The translations under genes and the position numbers were made by a program. 64,000 bases of DNA from Roseospira visakhapatnamensis. Lineage in GTDB: Bacteria; Pseudomonadota; Alphaproteobacteria; Rhodospirillales; Rhodospirillaceae. Below are positions 57,998 through 64,000 of the stretch, piece by piece; within the stretch, counting starts at the first letter, position 1; each line of letters starts with the position of its first letter. The notes under the pieces are model-generated. The model made no database searches. It was not told the origin of the DNA and worked only from the letters and a program-made list of their open reading frames with translations. The stretch is from contig NZ_JACIGK010000022.1 of NCBI RefSeq assembly GCF_014197915.1, positions 21,870 to 85,869 of the forward strand, in the 5' to 3' direction.

Positions 57998-58522
57998 ATG
58001 TTCGCTTCCATGCGCGGCCTTTTCGTCCTCGCGCTCGTGGCCACCGTTTCCGCCGGGTCGGCGTCGCTGGCCCTGGCGCAGGACGTCAAGACCATCGAAA
58101 AGTTCAAGGACTGGACGGCCTACACCTACGAGGAACAAGGCAGCACGGTCTGTTACATGGCCAGCCAGCCGACCAAGGAGGAAGGGAACTACTCGGTGCG
58201 CGGTGACGTCTACGCGATCGTCAGCCATCGGCCCAAGGAGGGCGCCACCAACGTGGTCAGCTTCATGGCCGGCTATCCCTTCAAGGACAAGAGCGAGGTA
58301 ACCGTCACCATCGACGGCAACACGTCCTTTACCCTGTTCACCCACGAGGAAAACGCCTGGGCCTATGACGAGGATGACGCGCGGCTGGTGGCGGCCATGC
58401 GGGCCGGTGGGCGCATGGTGGTCAAGGGCACGTCGACGCGCGGCACCCTGACCACCGACACCTACTCGCTGATGGGCTTCACCAATGCCCATGGGGCCAT
58501 CTCCAAGGCTTGCGGCCAGTAG
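57998..58522 (+). CDS. Invasion-associated locus B (IalB) family periplasmic protein
   Basis: Protein of 174 residues with a signal peptide (LFVLALVATVSAGSASLALA). The mature part matches the IalB family: IEKFKDWTAYTYEEQGSTVCYMAS, MAGYPFKDKSEVTVTIDG, LVAAMRAGGRMVVKGTSTRGTLTTDTYSL and a final SKACGQ with the second cysteine. The name comes from Bartonella, but the family is common in non-pathogenic alphaproteobacteria, where the role is unknown. AGGAGG sits about 10 bases before the ATG. Confidence 0.87.
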   Translation: MFASMRGLFVLALVATVSAGSASLALAQDVKTIEKFKDWTAYTYEEQGSTVCYMASQPTKEEGNYSVRGDVYAIVSHRPKEGATNVVSFMAGYPFKDKSEVTVTIDGNTSFTLFTHEENAWAYDEDDARLVAAMRAGGRMVVKGTSTRGTLTTDTYSLMGFTNAHGAISKACGQ

Positions 58523-58649
58523 AGGCAAGGCCGCCGGCACCGGGCGGACGGACGCGAGCGAGGGACCCTTCAGCCCACGGGTCGGTCTGCGCCGGAGTGG
58601 GGCGTGACGGAGATGGATTCGCGGAATCAATTCGATAACGGGACCTCGC

Positions 58650-60202
58650 ATGCTCTTTTCCGGGTTCGGCCCACGCGCGGTCATCGCCGCCTTCGACGGC
58701 GGCGAGATCACCTCGGACGCCGGCGGCCTGCTGCTGCGGGAGACCGCCAAGCGCCTGGACCTGTTCCCCCGCATGGCGGCCTGTTTCGAGGATCGCCGGG
58801 ACCCGGGTCGGGTCCGCCATCCGCTGGCCGACCTGCTGGCTCAACGCGTCACCGGCATCGCGCTGGGCTACGAGGATCTCACCGATCACGACACCCTGCA
58901 CCATGATCCCCTGTTGAAGCTCCTGGGCGAGGCGAAGTCTCCGGGCGCGACAGGCCGGCTCCCCTAGCCGGGAGTTCCACCCTGGGGCGGGTGGAACGGA
59001 GTTTCGAGGACAGCGACCGGCGCTACCACAAGATCACCGCCTAGCCGAACCGGCTCCAGGACCTGTACGTGGACCTGTTCACCGAAAGCCACGACACCCC
59101 GCCCAAGTGCATTGATCCAGACAAAAGATGCAGCGAGCATCATTTGTCTGGATCGAAAATGCACTAGATTCAAAAAGTTGTGCAGCGACCTTTGCCGTCA
59201 AGGGTGTAACCCTTGACGGCGTCGCTGCACTGGCGGATCACCCTGGACCTCGACGCCACCGATATCGAAACCCACGGCCACCAGGTCGGCGGCTTCTTCA
59301 ACGGCACCTACGAACACCGCTGCTTCCTGCCGCTGTATGTCACCTGCGGTCCCCATCTGCTGCTGGCCAAGCTGCGTCCCGGCAACGTCGACGGCGCCAA
59401 GGGCGCGAAGGCGGCCATCAAACGCATCGTCGGACGCATCCGCAAGGTCTGGCCCAAGGTCCAGATCCTGGTGCGGGGCGATTCCGGCTTCGCCCGCCCG
59501 AACCTGATGACCTGGTGCGAGGCCAACCACGTCGACTACATTTTCGGCCTCGCCCGCAACGATGTCCTGCTGCACAAGGCCCGCAAGGTCCGCTCCAGAG
59601 CCGCCGTCGACTTCATGGCCACGGGTCAGACGGCGCTGGCGTTCGGTCATTTTACTCATATGACCCGCTCGAAGAGCTGGACACGGCCACGCCACGTGAT
59701 CGTCAAGGTGCTGCACCGGGAAGGGCGGGAACAACGCTGCCGGTTCCTCGTCACCTCGCTGGACTGGGACTCCCCGCGGGTGGCCGAGGCCCTGCGCGAG
59801 GCCCGGGACGCCCACGAACAAAGCGACCAGACCCCGCCCCGCGACCTGATGTCGCGCGTGATCTACGAGGCCATCTACTGCCCGCGCGGCGACATGGAAA
59901 ACCGGATCAAGGAGTGCCAGCTCGACCTGTTCGGCCACCGGGCGTCCGCCCATGGCTTCAAGGCCAACCAGACCCGCCTGATCCTGGCCGGGTTCGCCTA
60001 TGTGCTGATGACCCAGTTGCGCCTGCGCGCCCTGAAGGGCACCGATCTGGCCAGGGCCGCGCCTAACACCATCCGCCAGAAACTTCTCAAGATCGGCGCC
60101 CGGGTCATCACCTCGGTCCGGCGGATCAGGATCGCCATGCCCGACGCCTGTCCGACCCAGGGGATGTTCTTCGCCGCGTGGCGATGCCTGGCGCCTCCGT
60201 AA
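58650..60202 (+). pseudogene. IS1380-family transposase, disrupted by frameshift, stop codon and a 123-bp insertion
   Basis: The N-terminal part (58650 to about 58945) shows ITSDAGGLLLRETAKRLDLFP and RVTGIALGYEDLTDHDTLHHDPLLK. The frame then shifts, and GRDRPAPLAGSSTLGRVERS continues in another frame until a TAG at 59042-59044 and PNRLQDLYVDLFTESHDTPPK. A structured insertion follows (59108-59230). The same frame then resumes with WRITLDLDATDIETHGHQVG, LLAKLRPGNV, ILVRGDSGFARPNLMTWCEAN, IYCPRGDMENRIKECQLDLF and KANQTRLILAGFAYVLM. The element cannot make a full transposase. Confidence 0.9.
59108..59230. repeat. Double-hairpin element inserted in the transposase gene
   Basis: Hairpin 1 (59107-59164) has GTGCATT/AATGCAC outer arms, GATCCAGACAAA/TTTGTCTGGATC 12-bp arms and GATGC/GCATC inner arms. 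Hairpin 2 (59180-59230) has GTGCAGCGAC/GTCGCTGCAC and GCCGTCAAGGGT/ACCCTTGACGGC arms with a CTTT bulge. Removing exactly 123 bp joins PPK to WRITLDLD and restores the transposase frame, so it is a precise in-frame insertion. Confidence 0.9.
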
Positions 60203-60434
60203 GCCTCCCGCCCCCGCCGAAAACAGAAAAAGCGCGCCGCTTCCGCCGGAAGAACGGCTTCGCATGTCCTGGTCTCGGGACTTTTTCTTTTATTAGTTGC
60301 ATTCACGCGGCCATAGGCCCCGTTTCGCCATCCACCCCTCCCGGGCCGGCGACAGGACACCGGAAAAACCGGCACCGAAAGCCGAAACTGGGCCGCCGAA
60401 GACGCCGAAAAAAGTCCGGTGACCGATCCGGGAT
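60203..60434. other. Distal part of the insertion sequence
   Basis: It has no gene of its own. It carries several CCGAAA-type motifs at 60225-60412 and a T-rich stretch at 60281-60297. It supplies the foreign C-terminal codons of the truncated ardC. Confidence 0.45.
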
Positions 60435-60800
60435 AAAGGGAATGTGCTGCTCGACGGTCTCGCCCTCATCAGTCTCATCGGTGCGGGTGATCGTGTTGGC
60501 GTAGACGACGGGCGAGCCCTTCTCGCCCTTGCGGACGTGCGCCCCCAGCTCCTTCGCCTGGCGGAACGTCATCCACATGGGCGAGGCGAAGCCGTGCTCA
60601 AGGGCAGCGGTCCACAGCATCAGGATGTTGATGCCGGCATAGGGCACGCCGTTATGGCGCAGCGGCCGGTTGACGCGGCCGGCGGCGTGCTCGGCGCTCC
60701 AGGGCTTTTCCCAAGGACGAACGCCCTTTTCCAGTTCGGCGATGATGCTGTCGGTGACCCGGGTGTAGATGTCCTGCCGGGGGGTGGTGTCGCGGGTCAT
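60303..60800 (-). pseudogene. ardC: Truncated ArdC-like antirestriction protein gene
   Basis: The first 122 residues match the ArdC N-terminal single-strand-DNA-binding domain: RQDIYTRVTDSIIAELEKG, RPWEKPWS, NRPLRHNGVPYAGINILML, SPMWMTFRQAKELGAHVRKGEKG and VVYANTITR. After QHIPF (about 60435) homology stops and the frame runs 43 codons into insertion-sequence DNA. The metallopeptidase-like C-terminal half normally present is gone. ArdC-type proteins protect incoming plasmids from restriction, so this marks a decayed conjugative or phage-derived region. Confidence 0.85.
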
Positions 60801-61138
60801 GGTCCGTCTCCTTTGGTTCGTGCGGTCGACGGGCCGGAGAAGGACCCTCCCTCTCCTGATCGACTCCGTCACGAAACCGAAGACGTCCTCTTCCTCTGAT
60901 GGCCTCGGCTGGGGCCGGGCGCTGAGTCCTCGTGAAGACCGCAGGGCCTTCTCCGCCGGAGCGACGGCCGGACCTGCCGGTGTATTGAGCGGACATGCCG
61001 AAAGGGCGGCCGTCCTCCGTCTTGTCCGCTTTGCGCGGACCACCGCCCACGGGCGCCTTCTGACCCCCATGATGATGCCGGGACGGGGCGAAAGGCTCCG
61101 ATGGGCGGGGCCTCCAAAGCGAGACGGAGGAAACGGCC
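60801..61138. promoter_or_regulatory. Divergent intergenic region between ardC and a small gene
   Basis: It is GC-rich and has no recognised gene. It should contain the promoters of the two divergent genes. GACGGAGG before 61139 is a strong ribosome-binding site for the plus-strand gene. Confidence 0.4.
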
Positions 61139-61318
61139 ATGCACGTCCCCACACACACCGACCTGAGCTGGCTGTCGCTCGACGACCTGAAAGGCCTGTA
61201 TCTGAAGGTCTTCAACGCGGCGGCAACGGCCCGGCCGAACACCGCGACCCGCCGCCGGGCCATCGAGGCCCGGGAGGCCATCGCGCGGGAGCTTCGGTCC
61301 CGCCGCCCGGCGCCGTAA
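61139..61318 (+). CDS. Small hypothetical protein
   Basis: Protein of 59 residues starting MHVPTHTDLSWLSLDDLKGLY. It has a basic, helical C-terminus (TATRRRAIEAREAIARELRSRR). GGAGG lies eight bases before the ATG. The codon bias matches the neighbours. The length and composition fit small accessory proteins next to ardC on plasmids or islands, but no function can be given. Confidence 0.6.
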   Translation: MHVPTHTDLSWLSLDDLKGLYLKVFNAAATARPNTATRRRAIEAREAIARELRSRRPAP

Positions 61319-61403
61319 CCCGGCCGGACACGGCCCCGGGCGGGCGGACCGCATCCCGCGGCCCGCCCGTTTCGACGGTCAGGAGAGAGAGCGAGCGTTC
61401 AGG

Positions 61404-61682
61404 TCAAGGACGGTCGCCGGAGAGGGCGCGTTCGATGGCCTCGCGGATGAAGCGTTGGTAGGGCATGCCGCGCGCCGAGGCCCGGGCCTTGACGGCATCG
61501 AGCAACGGCTCGGGCAGGCGCATGTTCACGCGCGCGTCCTTGCGGCCGAACTCGAAGCGGGCCGGCTGAAAGCCCGAGAGGTCATACGCGGTCAGATCAG
61601 CCGCCTCGACGAACCGCTCCGCCTCGGCGTCTGTCTCATGGCGCGGGAGTGGGGTCCCCTTACTGTCCGGTGTGTCGCTCAT
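61404..61682 (-). CDS. BrnA/CopG-type ribbon-helix-helix antitoxin
   Basis: Protein of 92 residues. The N-terminus is acidic and disordered. The C-terminal ribbon-helix-helix segment is RVNMRLPEPLLDAVKARASARG, then PYQRFIREAIERAL. It overlaps the toxin gene upstream by 23 bp, the standard BrnT-BrnA arrangement. It would neutralise the toxin and repress the pair. Confidence 0.83.
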   Translation of the reverse strand: MSDTPDSKGTPLPRHETDAEAERFVEAADLTAYDLSGFQPARFEFGRKDARVNMRLPEPLLDAVKARASARGMPYQRFIREAIERALSGDRP

Positions 61683-61962
61683 AGTGCTCGATCTCCTTTC
61701 TGTGCATGAACCGGGCGCTGATCGGCCGGATCAGGGTCACGCCGTCCCGCCTCCGCAGCGTGAACACGAGGAAGACCATGCGGCCGGCGGCGGTCTTGCC
61801 GATGGCGTTGTAGCGCGTCTCCCGATCCTGCGGCGTGCGATCGGGCAGGATCATCGGGGTGCTGTGGAAGACCGCCTCGATGTCCTCGCGCGTCACGCCG
61901 TGCTTGGCGCATTTCGGCCCGTTGCCCGCATCCCAGTCGAAGCCGTCCACCGCAAACATCAT
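61660..61962 (-). CDS. BrnT-type ribonuclease toxin (second locus)
   Basis: Protein of 100 residues. It shows FDWDAGNGPKCAKHGVTREDIEAVF at the N-terminus and YNAIGKTAAGRMVFLVFTLR in the middle. The BrnT ending RPISARFMHRKEIEHYERH contains the catalytic-type Arg and His/Glu residues. Two adjacent ATGs are possible starts, and the frame is open further upstream without homology. Divergent from the recombinase genes across about 105 bp. Confidence 0.83.
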   Translation of the reverse strand: MMFAVDGFDWDAGNGPKCAKHGVTREDIEAVFHSTPMILPDRTPQDRETRYNAIGKTAAGRMVFLVFTLRRRDGVTLIRPISARFMHRKEIEHYERHTGQ

Positions 61963-62067
61963 GGAAGAAGCATAGCCGTTTGTGTGTACATTTGTCAAAC
62001 AACGCGACCCACTGCTATCCCGCCCGCCACGAGGAATCCGCCGTCCGGACCGCCCTACCCTGGGGGC

Positions 62068-62277
62068 ATGGACAGGGCACGCACATCGCGGAAAGCCCGC
62101 GGCGGGAAACAGGCGAACGGCGCTTCGGCGAGTCCGGACCCCCGGCTGGTCGCGCTCGTCAAACTGCTTGCGCGGCAGGCGGCCGAAGCGGAGTATAAAC
62201 GCCTCCTCCGCACGCATATGTCCGTCCAGCCGCCGGCCCGTTCCGGCCGGCCCCCGCCGGAAGAGTCCGCGCCATGA
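62068..62277 (+). CDS. Small accessory protein upstream of the serine recombinase
   Basis: Protein of 69 residues. The Lys/Arg-rich N-terminus is followed by LVALVKLLARQAAEAEYKRLL, an amphipathic helix often seen in small proteins encoded directly upstream of large serine recombinases. It ends in an ATGA overlap with the recombinase start, implying coupled expression. Function unknown. Confidence 0.6.
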   Translation: MDRARTSRKARGGKQANGASASPDPRLVALVKLLARQAAEAEYKRLLRTHMSVQPPARSGRPPPEESAP

Positions 62278-63937
62278 CCATCGCCGCGATCTACGCCCGC
62301 TATTCCTCGTACCTGCAGAACCCGGCCTCGATTGAAGACCAGGTGCGCACCTGCCAGGCCTTCATCGCGTCGCGCGGCTGGACACCGGCCGGTCCATTCA
62401 CCGACCACGGTCTGAGCCGCGCCGATCCCCGGCGGCCCGGGTTCCGGCAGTTGCTCCAGGCCATCGACGCCGGCGAGGTCCAGGGGTGGTGGCCGAGGCG
62501 CTGGACCGCCTCAGCCGCGACCAGGAGCACATCGCCGGCCTGTTCAAGACCCTGACCTTCCGGGGCGTGGCGCTGGTCACCGTCGCCGAGGGCGAGGTCA
62601 ACGAGCTGCACGTGGGCCTCAAGGGCACCATGAACGCGCTGTTCCTGAAGGACCTGGGCCAGAAGACACGACGCGGCCTGGAGGGACGGGTGCGCGCGGG
62701 CCGTTCGGCCGGTGGTCTGTCCTTCGGCTACGAGATGGTCCGGCAGGTCAACGCGCGCGGCGAGGTCGACGCCGGGCACCGGCGCATCAACGAGGCGGAA
62801 GCCGCCGTGGTGCGGCGCATCTTCGAGATGTTCGCGGGCGGCACCGGCCCGCGCACCATCGCCCGTATTCTGAACGAAGAGGGCGTGCCGGGCCCGCGCG
62901 GACGGCCCTGGCGCGACACCACCATTCGCGGCCACAAGGCGCGCGGCACCGGCATCCTGCGGAACCAGGAGTACATCGGCCGCCTGGTCTGGAACCGGCA
63001 ACGCTTCATCAAGGACCCGGCCACGGGCAAGCGCGTCTCGCGGCCCAATCCGCCGGAGACCTGGGTCATCACCGCGGTGCCGGACCTGCGGATCCTGGAC
63101 GACGATCTTTGGACCCGCGTCCAGCGGCGCCTCGACGATATCCGGGAGTCCGAAGGCGTGCGCAAGGCTCGGGAGACCCAGTTCTGGACGCACCGCCGCC
63201 CGGAGACCCTGCTGGCCGGCAAGGTGACCTGCGCGGTGTGCGGCGGGGCCATGATCTCGGCCGGCAAGGATTATCTGGCCTGCGGGCGCGCCCGGGCCGG
63301 AACCGACTGTTCGAACCGCAAGGGCCTGCGCCGGGGACCGCTGGAGGACCTGATCCTGGCCGCGCTGAAAGACCAGTTGATGGCCCCGGACCTGGTCGAG
63401 GACTTCTGCGTCACGTTCCGGGAGCACATGGAGGCCCAGCGCGTTCAGGCGCAGGCGAACCGCAAGACGGTCGAAGCCGACCTTGAGAAGGCCGAGCGCA
63501 AGATCGCCTCACTGATCGACGCGATTGCGGAGGGATTCCGCTCCCCCGATCTTCAGACCCGGCTGGATACGCTGTCGGCGCACCGGGACGACCTGCGCGC
63601 CAAGCTCTCGGCGGCTCCGCCCGCGCTGCCGCCGTTCACCGTCGACCTGGCGACGCTGTACCGCCAGCAGGTCGGCCGTCTTCACGCCACGCTTCAGGAC
63701 CCGAAGACCCGGCAGGAAGCGGTGGAGCACCTGCGCACCCTGATCGAAGAGGTACGCGTCGGCCCGCCCCTCGATCGTGGCGGCCGCGAAGTGGAGCTGA
63801 TCGGCGAGATCGCGTCCATGATCGAACTGTCGCTGGGCGCACACGCAAAAAAGGCCGCCTCCGGAGAGGCGGCCTTGGATGCCGACGTGCGGCGTTCGGT
63901 CAAGGTGGTTGCGGGGACCTGCCCGGCGGTTATGTAA
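62274..63937 (+). pseudogene. Large serine recombinase, interrupted by a one-base frameshift
   Basis: The N-terminal catalytic part holds AIYARYSSYLQNPASIEDQ, with the nucleophilic serine in YARYSS. The frame ends at 62555. The rest, VVAEALDRLSRDQEHIAGLF onward, is in the next frame from about 62486. It includes NALFLKDLGQKTRRGLEGR, the recombinase domain (NEEGVPGPRGRPW), a zinc ribbon (CAVCGGAMIS, CGRARAGTDC) and a coiled coil (KTVEADLEKAERKIASL). A run of four G at about 62484 would need a fifth G to join the frames. It may be a decayed gene, a sequencing error or a slippage site. A full protein would be about 550 residues. Confidence 0.85.
63847..63876 (-). terminator. Intrinsic-terminator-like hairpin inside the recombinase 3' end (minus strand)
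   Basis: AAGGCCGCCT and AGGCGGCCTT form a 10-bp perfect stem around CCGGAG. On the minus strand it is followed by a T-run (A-run at 63847-63852 on plus). It lies within codons of the last 30 residues of the recombinase. Confidence 0.55.
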
Positions 63938-64000
63938 CGCGTTACGCAGTCGCCCTACAGCCGCGCAACAACAAGAAAAAATCATAGCCTCGAAGCTCGT

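Larger units (their letters stand above)
58580..60435 (+). mobile_element. Degenerate IS1380-family insertion sequence (approximate bounds)
   Basis: Bounds are approximate. The right limit is set by the break in the ardC coding sequence at 60435. The left limit lies between the IalB-like gene and the transposase start at 58650. A short imperfect inverted similarity (GGGTCGGTC near 58580, GACCGATCC near 60421) might be the ends but is weak. The transposase inside is broken. Confidence 0.55.

Noticed and set aside
58578..60434. GGGTCGGTC and GACCGATCC as terminal inverted repeats of the IS1380 element
   Set aside because: The match is short and imperfect. Without a second copy of the element the ends cannot be fixed, so the bounds are given as approximate.

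Overview
The window is GC-rich, with heavy G/C third positions and only a few short AT-rich patches. It reads as an alphaproteobacterial chromosome of the Rhodospirillales type. Pointers to this are the aerobic cobalamin route with CobF and a CobZ-type precorrin-3B synthase, a class I PHA synthase, an IalB-family secreted protein, a hemC-hemD/mitofilin-hemY block, and very large chemoreceptors. I cannot name the genus.

Layout. 1-1069: 3' end of a TonB-dependent receptor. 1.26-10.6 kb: cobalamin cluster in three blocks (cobL-cobF on minus; cobH-cobI-cbiG/cobJ on plus; a split cobZ pair and cobK on minus) with a BrnT/BrnA toxin-antitoxin pair between the second and third blocks. cobM is not present. 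10.8-12.0 kb: a lone flagellar hook gene behind a strong sigma-54-like promoter. 12.1-15.8 kb: ubiE-ubiB-hemW. 15.9-17.5 kb: a DUF4405 membrane protein and a small unknown protein. 17.7-23.3 kb: a dppABCDF-type peptide ABC transporter. 23.6-27.7 kb: modA, two M16 peptidase-family genes and rpmG. 27.9-37.2 kb: two 1045-residue paralogous chemoreceptors, a secreted sensor-domain protein and a small membrane protein. 37.7-43.2 kb: tsaD, hemC, a hemD-mitofilin fusion and hemY. 43.7-47.3 kb: rhomboid protease and a PAS-PAS-PAS-GGDEF-EAL protein. 47.8-53.2 kb: a beta-hydroxyacid dehydrogenase, a TerB-like protein, modBCD and an OmpA-type lipoprotein. 53.7-58.5 kb: phaC, a small secreted protein, a quinone oxidoreductase, an RNA methyltransferase and an IalB-like protein. 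58.6-64.0 kb: mobile region with a broken IS1380-type transposase, a truncated ardC, a second BrnT/BrnA pair and a frameshifted large serine recombinase.

Cofactor metabolism dominates. Corrin ring synthesis (cob), early tetrapyrrole synthesis (hemC, hemD) and heme handling (hemW, hemY) all sit here, with ubiquinone synthesis and molybdate uptake.

The most unusual material is non-coding. The first item is a family of structured intergenic repeats. Its full copies (149 and 163 bp) have matching ATACCA/TGGTAT ends that enclose three hairpins, one with a 27-bp perfect stem, so the whole folds like a cloverleaf. Full, half and degenerate copies mark the boundaries in the chemoreceptor region. The second item is a 123-bp double-hairpin element inserted cleanly and in frame into the IS1380-type transposase; a relative of its first hairpin lies at the 3' end of tsaD.
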